64,000 nucleotides of DNA from Streptomyces sp. NBC_00554 (GCF_041431135.1 NZ_CP107799.1:8634501-8698500); one strand, 5' to 3'. Shown: positions 37,249-46,442, numbered from the stretch's first letter. The notes: generated from the sequence alone by a model not told the origin. Program-made: numbers and translations.

Positions 37249-38006
37249 TCAGCGGGTGCGGCGCGGCGAAGGGCCGTGCGGCGGGGGCGGGGAAGAAGCT
37301 GCTGTGCGGTGCCGGGCGGCGAGGGCGCTGACGCGTCGCTCCAGGGCGAAGGCGATGTCCGGCGCGGGGACGTGACGGGTGTGCACGGTCATGCGGTCGC
37401 GGGCCAGGCCCGGGATCCGGCTCGGATCGCGGGTGATGGGCGTCCGGTCGGCGAGCGACTGCGTCACGGCCGCGATCAGGTGCAGCGGGGTGGTGCCGGT
37501 GAACACGGCCCGCCAGATCGTCGGGTCCTGGATGACCGCGGTCTCGATGCTCCACAGATCCCGGCCGGGGGCGCCGATCCGCCAGACGCGCGCGACGTTG
37601 TCGGGGGAGGCAGGGCCGCCGAGGGGCGCGGCGTGTCCCAGCCGGCGTCCCGCAGCGGGGCGCAGGGATCGAGCGCTGCAGTGGGCGGGCCGGAAGGATC
37701 GGCCATGGCGTCGGTGAAGGCGGCGATGATCTCGACGGGGGTGCGGGCCTCGAAGGTGGCCGTCCAGCCGGGGTGATCCGCGGTACGCGCGTGCCGGATG
37801 GTCCACCAGCCCGGATCGTCCGGGTCGGGGTCCAGACGCAGCTGGGTGAGCTGGTCCGGGCTGGTGAGCAGGACGCGCGGCATCAGCGGGTCGTGTCCGT
37901 AGCTCCAGCCGGCGGCGCGGTGCAGCGGCACGGTGATCCACCCGGGGTCTCCGCCGCCCGCGAGATGGCGCGGGGTGATGAGCGCCTACTCGACGGTGTT
38001 GCTCAC
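37249..38006 (-). pseudogene. DUF317 gene with early nonsense codon and frameshift
   Basis: GTG 38006 overlaps the upstream stop and begins VSNTVE, then TAG, then ALITPRHLAGGGDPGWITV, the DUF317 signature. The tag therefore replaces codon 7 of an otherwise normal protein. Further on the frame changes near 37640 in a CCCC run; adding one C joins DTPRP to LGGPASPDNVARVWRIG, which continues to the stop at 37249. The two DUF317 halves are otherwise intact. Real decay or sequence error cannot be told apart here. Confidence 0.65.
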
Positions 38007-38611
38007 GCGCGCCACCGCCGGGCCGCAGATGACGCTGCGGCAGTCTTGGGCACGGGCGTCGTTTTGACCGATCCTGGCGCGGATGCCTTCGGCTGCTTCT
38101 GCGCCAGCGCGTTGATGGCGAAGAGCGCTTGGCCGTGGATCGCCCACTGGTCGAGGTAGTGCCAGGCGTCCGCGTAGCTTTCGGCGAGCGGCTCCTCGAA
38201 CGCCTTGGTCCCGGGCCGGGCACGCGCGGGCAGTGCGCGGCGCACGGTGAGCCAGTAGTCGTGGACGGCGTACAGCCCCTTGGTGCTGTCGCACAGTTCT
38301 CGCACCTGCCAGGCGTAGCGGCGAGTCCGGGCGGAGGCGGGCAGCTGGGCGAGCTGCTGCTCGGCGACGTGCACCAGTGCGTCGGCGTGGTAGTAAACGC
38401 GGCCGAAGGCACCCAGGGTGTCGGCGTCGCGCCGGCGTTGCCGCAGGCCGTAGGCGTCCTCGTCGTAGGGCTGGTGCGTGTCGGGGTCGGAGTGCTGGTC
38501 GGAGTAGGAGTCCCAGGCAGCGAGGATCTGCCTGCTTTCCCGCAGGTAGATGGCGAGTTGGCTCAGATAGAGGTGGTGCGCCGGGCTCGCGGGTTCAAGC
38601 GAAATGGTCAA
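38003..38611 (-). CDS. Helical hypothetical protein
   Basis: A 202-residue protein from ATG 38611, rich in Y, H and A (HLYLSQLAIYLRESRQILAAW..RVYYHADALVHVAEQQLAQL..KAFEEPLAESYADAWHYLDQW). All-helical composition without membrane spans. Its stop overlaps the GTG of the next gene. No family recognised; DUF317-cluster neighbours suggest a plasmid-accessory role. Confidence 0.6.
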   Translation of the reverse strand: MTISLEPASPAHHLYLSQLAIYLRESRQILAAWDSYSDQHSDPDTHQPYDEDAYGLRQRRRDADTLGAFGRVYYHADALVHVAEQQLAQLPASARTRRYAWQVRELCDSTKGLYAVHDYWLTVRRALPARARPGTKAFEEPLAESYADAWHYLDQWAIHGQALFAINALAQKQPKASAPGSVKTTPVPKTAAASSAARRWRA

Positions 38612-38677
38612 GAAGGGCCTTCGGGCATACAGATGTGACGGCGAGGGGGCGCGGCCACCAGGGCCGCGCCGCGTGGT

Positions 38678-39499
38678 TCAGCGGCCCGGGGCCGCAGCAG
38701 CGGCCAACTCGGCGGCGGGAATCGGCGCCGAGGGGTGCGTGTTCGGCGCGCCACTGCGGCGGGCCTTGCGGGCGGCGGCCCGTATGGCCTTCAGACGCGC
38801 CTCGTGGGCGGCGGCCAGTTGCTCGCGCTGGGCGCCGCGTTCCACCTGGCTGACCAGGTGGGAGTGCGGGACGTCGTAGTGGCCGCGCGGCACGGGCGCG
38901 GGGTCGGTGAGGGCGGTGGCGAAGGCGGCGAGCAGGTGGCGGGGCGTGCGGTCGTCGAAGTACGCGTGCCACAGCCGCTGGTGGCCGCCGAGACCGGTGG
39001 GAAGCGCAACTTCGGCGCTCCAGCTGAAGTAGTCGCTCGTCAGCGTCGCCCGCCGCTCCATGGTGGTGATGCCGTCCGGATGGCGCGCACTCTCATTGCC
39101 CCGCTCGTCGCGCTCGTAGGTCCAGCCTGCCGCTTGCAGCGTCGCCCATACGCCCGGTTCCGCGGCTGGGACGGGCTGTAGGAGGGCGTCGGTGAATCCG
39201 GCGATGATCTCGGCGGGTGTGTTGCCGCCGTACGACGCATGCCAGCGCTGTGCGGAGATCCGCCACCAGGCGGAGTACGTGTCCGCAGCGGGTTCGAGCA
39301 CGAGCGTGTACCGGAAGTCGGGGCTGGCCAGGACGACATGAGGAAAGTCAGGGTCGGCGTAGTTCTTCCACCCGCCGGCCCGCAGCGCCTGGGTGACATG
39401 GCGCGGGTCGCCGGGCCCGGCGAGATGACGGGGACTGGTGTCGAACCAGATACGAGACCAGGGGTCCTCAGCCTTGCTGACGATGTAGGGGCGGGTCAC
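38678..39499 (-). CDS. DUF317 protein
   Basis: A 273-residue protein with the signature TSPRHLAGPGDPRHVTQALRAGGW and a repeat of the fold in the second half (TSDYFSWSAEVALP..LWHAYFDDRTPRHLLAAFATAL). The typical DUF317 pattern W-x-A-x-F..TP.EIIA.FTDAL occurs twice. The C-terminus is a basic coiled segment. GTG 39499 overlaps the upstream stop. Confidence 0.8.
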   Translation of the reverse strand: MTRPYIVSKAEDPWSRIWFDTSPRHLAGPGDPRHVTQALRAGGWKNYADPDFPHVVLASPDFRYTLVLEPAADTYSAWWRISAQRWHASYGGNTPAEIIAGFTDALLQPVPAAEPGVWATLQAAGWTYERDERGNESARHPDGITTMERRATLTSDYFSWSAEVALPTGLGGHQRLWHAYFDDRTPRHLLAAFATALTDPAPVPRGHYDVPHSHLVSQVERGAQREQLAAAHEARLKAIRAAARKARRSGAPNTHPSAPIPAAELAAAAAPGR

Positions 39500-39849
39500 G
39501 ACGTCGTCGGCGGACCTGCGGGCTCGAACGCGTGGCCGCTCAGGCGCTGGACGTCCCAGTGAAGGACGTGCCAGTCCGTGGCCTCCTGGGCGGCGTCCCG
39601 GAGCCCGTCGATGATCAGGCGGATCTCGTCGGTCTTGGGGATGGCGGTCTGCAGGGAGACGAGGCGCGCGGCGCTGCGCAGGACGTCGCCGAGCAGGATG
39701 GGGACGCCGGTGTCCTCGTCGAGGAGGCGAGCCAGCAGCGGCAGCACGTCGTTGACGGGCGGGTTGGTGCGCAGGTAGTCCTTGAGCTGGGTCAGGGTTG
39801 CGGTCGCCTGCGCGATCTGGTCGGAGCTGGGGGTGGAGGGGTTGGGCAT
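39496..39849 (-). CDS. Small helical hypothetical protein
   Basis: A 117-residue protein from ATG 39849 (MPNPSTPSSDQIAQATATLTQ). It has the segment LPLLARLLDEDTGVPILLGDVLRSAARLV, which also appears in variant form in the proteins at 40816 and 42342 (KVLDSDKGLLGG; LTEIVAPGDGVLPRLGDVLVA), so it belongs to a local paralogous family. Four-base overlap with the DUF317 gene downstream. Confidence 0.6.
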   Translation of the reverse strand: MPNPSTPSSDQIAQATATLTQLKDYLRTNPPVNDVLPLLARLLDEDTGVPILLGDVLRSAARLVSLQTAIPKTDEIRLIIDGLRDAAQEATDWHVLHWDVQRLSGHAFEPAGPPTTS

Positions 39850-40012
39850 CAGCGTCCTTGAGTGAACGTGGTGGTGAGCCGGGCCAGGCTGTGGACAGCC
39901 CTGTGGATATCTCCCGTGGTGGGGGCGTCGTCGCAGTTCAGACGGGCAATGAACCTCCTTGCTGTCGAGGGAAGTTGGGGACAGGGCGGCGGGCGTGACC
40001 ACCCGAGGCCGG

Positions 40013-40819
40013 TCAGCGGCGTCGGCCGTCGGACGTCGCGTACGGGTGAGCGCCGGGGCTGGAGCGAGCCCGGTTGGTGGCGACGGAGTTGCGGGCCCAC
40101 ATGGCCGCTCTGGCGGCGGTGATCCGGGCCTGCTGCCACGCGCCGAGCTGTGAGGGCAGGACGGACACGGACGTGGTGCGGATCCGCTGGGAGGACGGGA
40201 CGCGGCCGAGGGGCCGCATCACCGGCTGCGGATCCGCGAGCGCCGCGCTGAATGCCTGCACCAGATGCATCGGCGTGGTCGGAGTGAACATTGCCTCCCA
40301 CATGCGGCCGTGCTCGTTGCGGGCGCCGGCCCACCAGTGCGCCTGCCCGGGGCTGGACTGGTGGAAGCGGACGAAGGCGTCGCCGTCCGGGCTGCGGGTG
40401 GTGACGTGCTGGCCGCGCTCGGTCTCCCAGCCCTGTTGCAGCAGGGGCTCCCACACGTTGGGGGCGTGCGCCTTGCGGGTCGTGAACAGGGCGTCGGTGA
40501 GGCTGGCGACGATTTCGACGGGTGTCTGCCGGCCGAAGGTCGCGTGCCATGCTTCTTGGTGCGCGGTCTTCTTCCCGCTGATGGTCCAGCCGCCGGGCTG
40601 GGTGAACGGGTCGTATCCGATGCGCACGGACTTGTCCGGGCTGTGGAAGACGAGGGGGCCGCCGGTCTTGGACTTGTCCTTCCACCCGGAGGCGCGCAGG
40701 TACTCGGTGACGTGGCGCAGGTCGCCGCCGCCAGCGAGATGGCGGGGCTCGACGAGGTAGTGCTGCTGGGCCTGCTGACCGGTGGCGCCCCAGCCGGCCC
40801 ACTGCTTGTTCTGTCTCAC
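40013..40819 (-). CDS. DUF317 protein
   Basis: A 268-residue protein with the best DUF317 match here: YLVEPRHLAGGGDLRHVTEYLRASGW, then GPLVFHSPDKSVRIGYDPF and the repeated W.A.F..QTPVEIVASLTDAL module. The second domain follows (RSPDGDAFVRFHQS..MWEAMFTPTTPMHLVQAFSAAL). GTG 40819 overlaps the upstream stop. The C-terminal tail is arginine-rich. Confidence 0.85.
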   Translation of the reverse strand: MRQNKQWAGWGATGQQAQQHYLVEPRHLAGGGDLRHVTEYLRASGWKDKSKTGGPLVFHSPDKSVRIGYDPFTQPGGWTISGKKTAHQEAWHATFGRQTPVEIVASLTDALFTTRKAHAPNVWEPLLQQGWETERGQHVTTRSPDGDAFVRFHQSSPGQAHWWAGARNEHGRMWEAMFTPTTPMHLVQAFSAALADPQPVMRPLGRVPSSQRIRTTSVSVLPSQLGAWQQARITAARAAMWARNSVATNRARSSPGAHPYATSDGRRR

Positions 40820-41202
40820 CGGTGCCGCCTGACGACCATCGCCGATCCGGTGGGCCGCGCGGCCTGGCTAGTTGCCGGGATGGCGGGCGTGGCGAGCTGT
40901 CTGATCGTGCCGGTGTGCTCGTTGAGGTCCTCGCCCACGCTGCTCAGTTCGTTGGCGGCGCGGCCCAGGGCCAGCCACACCTCGGGGTGCAGAATGCCGC
41001 GCTGGGAGTGGTCCTGGGCGAAGCGTGATCCGGTGGCGACCAGTGCGGTGACTCCTCCGAGCAGTCCCTTGTCGGAGTCGAGGACCTTGCCGAGGATCTG
41101 GGCGGCCTCGTGCGCCGGGGCCTGGGCCAAGAGCTGTGTGAGCTGGCTGAGTTGGTGCGCGACGTCGTCGGCGAGCCGTACGGAGAGGGGCGGGTTGGTC
41201 AT
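40816..41202 (-). CDS. Small helical protein, local paralogous family
   Basis: A 128-residue protein from ATG 41202, preceded by AGGAGG seven bases upstream. It reads LADDVAHQLSQLTQLLAQAPAHEAAQILGKVLDSDKGLLGGVTALV, amphipathic helices. Coupled to the following DUF317 gene by GTGA. Function unknown. Confidence 0.65.
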   Translation of the reverse strand: MTNPPLSVRLADDVAHQLSQLTQLLAQAPAHEAAQILGKVLDSDKGLLGGVTALVATGSRFAQDHSQRGILHPEVWLALGRAANELSSVGEDLNEHTGTIRQLATPAIPATSQAARPTGSAMVVRRHR

Positions 41203-41231
41203 GGGCCTCCTGAACGGGCCAGTTCGTACTG

Positions 41232-41879
41232 CTAGTTGTGGTGGCGGATGCGGTGGCTGTCGACGAGGAGGAACAGGTCCCTGCGCCGGGCTTCGTCGAG
41301 GGCGGCCTCGGGGTGCCCGCCGGCCAGCAGGTTGGTCCGGGTGCAACTGTCGGCGGTGACGGCCCGCAGGTAGCGGCGGAAGAGAGCGGTGACCAGGCGC
41401 GGCTTGCGGTCGGCGGTGATGGGCGGTGGGGTGCGCTCGGTTTCGCGGGTGACGGGGACTCCAAGTGAGGGCGGGTCCGGCCCCGTTGCGGGGCCGGTGC
41501 GGTGGGCGGTCAGCGCGTGCGGCGAGGGCGCGGCGCGCGCGGCAGGTGGCGCGGACGCGAGTGACGGCCGGTGTGCTGGGGATACGGCGAGGGCAGCGCG
41601 GTAGGCGGTGCCGCCGAAGAGGCCCGCATCGATGGAGACCTGGAAACCGTGACGGGCCAGCAGCCACGCGGCCCGGTCGGCCATGTCCTTCATGGCGATC
41701 TCGTCCATCTGGTCGGGGACTTGATGCCAGATTTCGCCCCCTTGGCCGTGGCGTTCGAGGCCGAGACCGTCGAGCAGGACGAGCAGCTGCTCCGGGGCGC
41801 TGGTGCGGGTATCGACGTAGATCGTGCCGACGCGGTGATAGAACTCGGCGTCAACCGCGTACTCGTCCGCCAGGCTCAC
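41232..41879 (-). CDS. Hypothetical protein of the transfer cluster
   Basis: GTG 41879 overlaps the upstream stop and starts VSLADEYAVDAEFYHRVGTI. The first 100 residues resemble the 41876-42304 product (EQLLVLLDGLGLERHGQ..IWHQVPDQMDE against EELLALLDQLGFERK..VWHELPDHLSE). A proline-rich linker leads to a basic C-terminal part. A longer frame to 41930 adds residues inside the neighbour and was rejected. Confidence 0.6.
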   Translation of the reverse strand: MSLADEYAVDAEFYHRVGTIYVDTRTSAPEQLLVLLDGLGLERHGQGGEIWHQVPDQMDEIAMKDMADRAAWLLARHGFQVSIDAGLFGGTAYRAALAVSPAHRPSLASAPPAARAAPSPHALTAHRTGPATGPDPPSLGVPVTRETERTPPPITADRKPRLVTALFRRYLRAVTADSCTRTNLLAGGHPEAALDEARRRDLFLLVDSHRIRHHN

Positions 41880-42304
41880 GAGCGGGACTCCTTTCGATCG
41901 TGGCTCACCGCGGGCGCCGTGTCGCCGCACCGCCGCGGGCGCGGACCGCGGAGGCGGCCGAGGTGTCCGGCGCGGCAGCGGCGCACTGCCTCTGCGGCTT
42001 CCTGATTGGCGGCGGCATCCCAGACGGCATCGGTGATGTTGACCAGGTATCCGGACACGATCAGCGAGGGAACGGCGCTGGTGGCGAGCCTCTTCTTCGC
42101 GGCCTCGCTGAGGTGGTCTGGCAGCTCGTGCCAGACATAGACGGGCCCGGCCGTGGTCAGGGTCTTGCGTTCGAAGCCGAGTTGGTCGAGCAGGGCCAGG
42201 AGTTCCTCGGGCGCAACGGTGGGGGTGTCGGCGTGGACCGTGTCGGTCAGCGCTCTGATGTGGATCTCGACGTCAGTGCCTTCGTCGTCGGCACGGTTAC
42301 CCAT
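41876..42304 (-). CDS. Hypothetical protein, paralogue of 41232-41879
   Basis: ATG 42304 (MGNRADDEGTDVEIHIRAL) starts a 142-residue protein with the shared core VAPEELLALLDQLGFERKTL, then VYVWHELPDHLSEAAKKRL. The end is basic and arginine-rich. The tandem arrangement with the next gene indicates duplication. No known family. Confidence 0.6.
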   Translation of the reverse strand: MGNRADDEGTDVEIHIRALTDTVHADTPTVAPEELLALLDQLGFERKTLTTAGPVYVWHELPDHLSEAAKKRLATSAVPSLIVSGYLVNITDAVWDAAANQEAAEAVRRCRAGHLGRLRGPRPRRCGDTAPAVSHDRKESRS

Positions 42305-42341
42305 CGGGGGTGGACGCTCCTGTGTCGGAAGGGAGGGGCGG

Positions 42342-42998
42342 TCAGCGGCGCCGGCGGCCCGCGACAAGGACGGGCGTGGCCGTGGCGCGGCTGGATGGAG
42401 CCGATGGCGGGCGGGCGGCCTGGTCGCGGATGTTTTCGAGCCGCTGGGTGTGGTGGGACAGGCTGTTGACCGTGTCGATCAGCCGTTCGGCCGGGGCGGC
42501 AGTGCGCCCGGCGCTGGGGAGGTGCTCGTCCCAACTCATCCAGACAGCCACCAGGACGTCGCCCAGGCGGGGCAGCACGCCGTCGCCGGGGGCGACGATC
42601 TCGGTGAGGACGGCGGCCAGTTCGGGGCCGACGTCGGCGTTGCGCGCGCGTTCGGTGAGCTGGTCCAGGTAGTGGTGGGTGGCCTGCCGGCCCTCGTCTG
42701 GCGTGTCGAGGGTGTTGAGGCCGGGGTCGAGGTGGACGCTGTATCCGGCCTGCATCAGGGCCAGGGCCGCGCCGGTGGCACCTCGACGCTGTTCCTCGGC
42801 GGACAGCACATGGGGCTGGCGGTGGTACGGGCCGCGCGGACCGGGGTGTCGGATGAAGCCGCCGGTCCTCTGGAGGATGCTGGCCGCGCGGTCGTCGCCG
42901 CCGATCGCCACGACGAGCCGAGTGCGCGGATCCCGCGTGATGGTCACGTAGGTGTCGACGAAGAACACCGGCTCGTCGCCGGGTGCCTGGTTCGTCAC
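42342..42998 (-). CDS. Hypothetical protein, SILQRTG paralogous family
   Basis: A 218-residue protein from GTG 42998 (overlapping the upstream stop). It contains AASILQRTGGFIRHPGPRGPYHR and AEEQRRGATGAALALMQAGYSVHLDPGLNTLD. The same ordered pattern, SILQRTGF..TYHR..AEEERLATRAV, occurs in the gene at 43778-44493. A central helical part, VLTEIVAPGDGVLPRLGDVLVAVW, recurs in smaller neighbours. Function unknown. Confidence 0.6.
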   Translation of the reverse strand: MTNQAPGDEPVFFVDTYVTITRDPRTRLVVAIGGDDRAASILQRTGGFIRHPGPRGPYHRQPHVLSAEEQRRGATGAALALMQAGYSVHLDPGLNTLDTPDEGRQATHHYLDQLTERARNADVGPELAAVLTEIVAPGDGVLPRLGDVLVAVWMSWDEHLPSAGRTAAPAERLIDTVNSLSHHTQRLENIRDQAARPPSAPSSRATATPVLVAGRRRR

Positions 42999-43747
42999 CG
43001 GGTCCGGTACGAGGCCGGAGCCGGTGTGGCGGGCAGGTGGGCCGGCGCGGTGTTGGGCGCGGGTCGGACAGGTGAGTGGGACAGCAGAACGCCGACGCCC
43101 AGTTCGGACAGGCGGTCACCGGCCGCGCGGACGGAAGCGGCCACGTGGAATGAGTCGCCATCGGACAGCACGAACTCCTTCCGGTCCGCGTCCAAGGCGA
43201 AGCCGGCGCCGGTCAGGATCTGGGCGATGTCGTCGCGGTCGGGCTTGTCGACGACGATGGCGTTGCCGGACCACGTCATCACCAGGTGTTCGGGCTCGGC
43301 GGCCGGTGGCGCCGTGAGGCGGGCGGCGTTGTGGCGGATCTGGGCGAGGGCCTTGTCGTACCGGGGCAGCAGGTCGCAATGGATGTCCTCGGCGGCGCTG
43401 AACGGATCGGCGGCCACCGCGATTCCGTCGGGCTCGCGGACGCCACGGAACGCTTCGGCCGGTGCGTCGGTGGGGGCCATGGCGGCGATCAGGTAGCCCT
43501 CGCTGGCCCCCAGCAGGTCCGCGACGAACAGTCGGGTGCCGTCGTCACACGTCAGAACGGCGCAGTGGTCCACGGTGCGCTTGGCCAGGGTGTCGGCGAC
43601 ATCGTTCATGTCCCACACGTGGTCGGTGAGGGCGTCGTGGTTGCCGCCGCGGTCCGGGTGATACGTGCTGGTCCAGGCGCCGGGCAGTTCGCCGGCGAGG
43701 ACGGCAGCAAACGAGCCGAGAGACATGTCGGGGGTGGGGTCGTGCAT
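42995..43747 (-). CDS. Hypothetical protein with PGAW domain
   Basis: A 250-residue protein from ATG 43747 (ribosome-binding site GAGGAG). The N-terminal domain SFAAVLAGELPGAWTSTYHP to FVADLLGASEGYLIAAM resembles the second domain of the product at 48456-49644 (AARLPGAWSAQLEIYSHP..GHRSGYLLGAL). A C-terminal DUF317-like strand pattern follows (MTWSGNAIVVDKPDRDDIAQILTGAGF). Unknown role. Confidence 0.6.
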   Translation of the reverse strand: MHDPTPDMSLGSFAAVLAGELPGAWTSTYHPDRGGNHDALTDHVWDMNDVADTLAKRTVDHCAVLTCDDGTRLFVADLLGASEGYLIAAMAPTDAPAEAFRGVREPDGIAVAADPFSAAEDIHCDLLPRYDKALAQIRHNAARLTAPPAAEPEHLVMTWSGNAIVVDKPDRDDIAQILTGAGFALDADRKEFVLSDGDSFHVAASVRAAGDRLSELGVGVLLSHSPVRPAPNTAPAHLPATPAPASYRTR

Positions 43748-43777
43748 GGTCTCCTCGAAAGGAATCGGGGGTGGGGG

Positions 43778-44493
43778 TCAGCGCCGCCGGTGTACCGGGG
43801 CTGCTTGGGCGGGTGCGGCGGCGGGGCTGGTGGCCAGGCGAGGTGGGGGCGCGGGACAGGCGCAGGCGGCGGAGGCTTCGCGTTCGTCCGGCCGACCTCG
43901 GTGGTGCACGTGCGGCGCTGGGGATGGGCCTGGTGCCGGTCGGCGAGGTCGTTGCGCAGGTGGGTGAGGTCGGACCGGATGACGCCGAGCCGGTGCTCGG
44001 CGAGGTACCGCAGCCGTTTCGCGGTGTGCGGATCCGCGCCCTGGCCCAGGTCCTCATAGAAGGCGGCGGTCGCGGTGAGGACGCCGCCCAGTGCGATAAG
44101 CACTCCGTCGTGAGGGGCGGTCAGTTCGGTCAGCGCGTCGGCGACCTCGTCACTCGTGATGGCTTCACCGATCCGTTCGGCGAGGTGGGCGACCTGCGAG
44201 CCGAGTGGCAGGTAGTGCGCCTCGCGCGTCTTCGTGTCGAAGGCGTCATCGGCGTCGACGTGGTAGCGCACGGCCCGCAGCCGGGCCACGGCACGAGTGG
44301 CAAGACGTTCCTCCTCGGCTGCATCGAGACCGAGGGGCAGGCGGTGATAGGTCTCGTGGAGGCGGACGACGGGGACGAAGCCAGTGCGCTGCAGGATGCT
44401 GTGGGCTTCCGGATCGCCGCCGCGGGCGAGGACTTCTCCGGAGTGCACGTCGCGCCCCAGGGACAAGAAGCGTTCGGCAAGGGCCAAGAAGAT
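43778..44493 (-). CDS. Hypothetical protein, SILQRTG family, frameshifted near its end
   Basis: The protein reads LALAERFLSLGRDVHSGEVL, then HSILQRTGFVPVVRLHETYHRLP and ALTELTAPHDGVLIALGGVL, parallel to the 42342 product. In the written frame it would run on to 43606, overlapping the next gene by 142 bp. In another frame a natural end ATSPAAAPAQAAPVHRRR-stop occurs at 43778, so an indel near 43930 is likely. Start: TTG 44487, or ATC 44493 that follows AAGGAACC. Confidence 0.5.
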
Positions 44494-44509
44494 GGTTCCT
44501 TCAGTCGGG

Positions 44510-45415
44510 TCAGCGGGTAAGCCGGGCGCCGGGTGTAGGAGGCGTGGAGGCCATCCGGGTCGAGAGGGGCGCCCGTCGCGCGGTGGCGGGCAGGGCGGCG
44601 GCGGTGGCGTCGAGGTCCTGCTGGACGCCGTGCAAGCGGCGGGCGATCAGCTCCAGCTGGTGTCCTGCGGCCGGGCCGTAGGTGTGCGGGAGTCGGTCGA
44701 GACGGTGGGCCGCGTGCTCGACGAGGCCGCGCACGGTCGCGAGCGGTCCGGTGTTCTCGTCGGCGAGCTGCCGTAGCAGTCCTGCTAGTTGTGTGGTGGC
44801 GTCCACAGCGGCTGGTGAAGCGCCGTTGGCCGGCTCGGTGGAGCGCTGGCCGAACCGGGCGGCATGCTCGGGATCAGGACCGAGCCGGGGAGCGCGGAGG
44901 CCCAGCTCGGCTTCGATTCGCCGGCACTCGGCCGCCAGGGCCGGAAACAGCCGGTGGGGCTGGGCGGTCCATCTGCCGTCCGGGCGGATGAGGTTGGCGA
45001 GAAGGTCGAGGCGGCCGGACTGTGCCTGGACGGCGATCCAGCGGCAGCCGTGGTCATCCCCCGGCCGCTGGATGCCCGCCATGCGGGCGATCCGGTGGGC
45101 GATCTCGGACCACTCGGGGCCGATGAGGTCACGGTCGCTGGGGTGCAGGCGCACATCCGCGTGCCAGATGGCGCGCCGGTCGCCCTGCGGACTCGCCGTT
45201 AACGCGTGCCACCGGCTGGGGTCGTCCAAGTACTCGGCCCACTCGGCGGACGTCCACGTCTTCTGCTCGTCGTCGAGCGTGCAATAGTCCAGCCCCGGCC
45301 AGTGGGCGACCACCGTGTGCTCGGTCAGACCCTCTTGATCGCTGACCGGGCGGCCGAGGGCTTCCGCGAGCGGCTCGCTGGAGCTGATGTCGCGTGGATG
45401 GATACGGATGATCAT
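44510..45415 (-). CDS. Relaxase-like protein without the expected histidine motif
   Basis: ATG 45415 (ribosome coupling ATGA) begins MIIRIHPRDISSSEPLAEAL. Residues about 75-150 (WHALTASPQGDRRAIWHADVRL, DRDLIGPEWSEIAHRIARMAGI, GCRWIAVQAQSGRLDLLANLIRPDGRW) follow the pattern of actinobacterial mobilisation relaxases. Those have an H-x-S start, DR.L...EW, CRWVAVRHA and then an IHIVATLVR metal-binding strand. Here the IHIV position reads LDLL, so the catalytic histidines appear to be missing. The C-terminal half is a coiled-coil-like helix. 301 residues. Probably a non-catalytic relaxase homologue; its role is inferred. Confidence 0.55.
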   Translation of the reverse strand: MIIRIHPRDISSSEPLAEALGRPVSDQEGLTEHTVVAHWPGLDYCTLDDEQKTWTSAEWAEYLDDPSRWHALTASPQGDRRAIWHADVRLHPSDRDLIGPEWSEIAHRIARMAGIQRPGDDHGCRWIAVQAQSGRLDLLANLIRPDGRWTAQPHRLFPALAAECRRIEAELGLRAPRLGPDPEHAARFGQRSTEPANGASPAAVDATTQLAGLLRQLADENTGPLATVRGLVEHAAHRLDRLPHTYGPAAGHQLELIARRLHGVQQDLDATAAALPATARRAPLSTRMASTPPTPGARLTR

Positions 45416-45834
45416 TGCCCACCTCGGGCATCGGCGGCGTGCACCACCTGACTGAGGTTGTTGACCGAGTACCAGCCGCAGTCGACTGCCTGTTCGGCCC
45501 CGGCCAGGCGGGGGACGAGGTAAGTACGCAGCGCCTGCTGGTAGATGAGGCAGTCCGGGCAGCGGCGGGAGAGATGGACGAGGTAGCGCGGGTGAGCGGT
45601 GAGGTACGTGCGCTCGCCACCGGCCGGGTCGTACAGCCGCCACCCCTCCTCGTCGGTCGGCGTGTGCCACGAGGGCGTGACGACCTTGTAGACGTCGCCC
45701 CACAGTTCGCTGCCGGAGGTGCCCTTGAGGATGACGACCTGGTCGCCGGGCCGGAAGTGCTGGTGGGTGATGTCCCGTTCGGGGGTGACGATGTCACCTG
45801 GGGCGTGCGGATGGCGGGAATCGGCGTCGGGCAC
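45412..45834 (-). CDS. Hypothetical protein with Cys-x-x-Cys
   Basis: A 140-residue protein (MPDADSRHPHAPGDIVTPERD) with a beta-rich core (FRPGDQVVILKGTSGSELWGDVYKVVTPSWH), then RRCPDCLIYQQALRTYLVPRL. The first part looks like a small SH3- or KOW-like barrel. It is translationally coupled (ATGA) to the relaxase-like gene, so the two probably act together. Confidence 0.6.
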   Translation of the reverse strand: MPDADSRHPHAPGDIVTPERDITHQHFRPGDQVVILKGTSGSELWGDVYKVVTPSWHTPTDEEGWRLYDPAGGERTYLTAHPRYLVHLSRRCPDCLIYQQALRTYLVPRLAGAEQAVDCGWYSVNNLSQVVHAADARGGQ

Positions 45835-45944
45835 AGCAGGGGGTTCCTTCCACGATCACAAGCAGGGGAGGCGGTGGGAGGAACAAGGATCCGGACGATC
45901 CCTGGTTTCGGTAACCGGGGATCGTCGGGTATAAGCCCCTGTGT

Positions 45945-46442
45945 CTACCGGAACGGGTTCTCGGTACTGCGGTCGTTCTCAGTGGCGGCGTCGAGGAGTT
46001 CGGGCAGATCGGTGCCTTCGGCATCCCTTTGGTCGATCCACCACCCGGCCCTGCTGATCGTGCGGATCTTCTCCTCCAGTACCGCCCAGTCGGTCTCGTC
46101 CCAGGTGCCCTCGGTGACCAAGGCGGCGTACGCGCGAGTGGCCAGCTCGTGGCGGGAGCGCTCGCCCCAGCCGCGGGTGCGTTCGGTGCCGTCCAGCGGC
46201 GGCATCTCGAACTGCTCGGTCCACTCCGCAGCGGCCTGCTGCTCTGCGGCACGCCGGGCGGCGAGCCACTCCTCCTTGCTGGCATCGTCGCTGTCGCGGG
46301 CGGCCTTCCAGCAGTCGGTGCAGTCGCGTCCCTCAAGCCAGCGGGTGAATCCGGCGCGGCGGTCGGCGGGGCGGCCGGACAGGTCGTGCGTGATCTCGTG
46401 ACCACAGGCGTGCTGAACGGTCCACTTCGTACGGACGGTCAT
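45945..46442 (-). CDS. Small zinc-ribbon-like protein, first gene of a minus-strand unit
   Basis: ATG 46442 has AGGAGT 5 bases upstream. The 165-residue protein begins MTVRTKWTVQHACGHEITHDL with CTDCWKAA some 25 residues later, a probable zinc-binding pair. A helical acidic body follows (ASKEEWLAARRAAEQQAAAEW). It is the first gene left of the divergent promoter region at 46443-46867. Confidence 0.65.
   Translation of the reverse strand: MTVRTKWTVQHACGHEITHDLSGRPADRRAGFTRWLEGRDCTDCWKAARDSDDASKEEWLAARRAAEQQAAAEWTEQFEMPPLDGTERTRGWGERSRHELATRAYAALVTEGTWDETDWAVLEEKIRTISRAGWWIDQRDAEGTDLPELLDAATENDRSTENPFR

Noticed and set aside
37986..38294. 102-codon ORF ending VSNTVE
   Set aside because: Shadow of the 38003-38611 gene; its last codons are simply the start of the DUF317 gene before its TAG.
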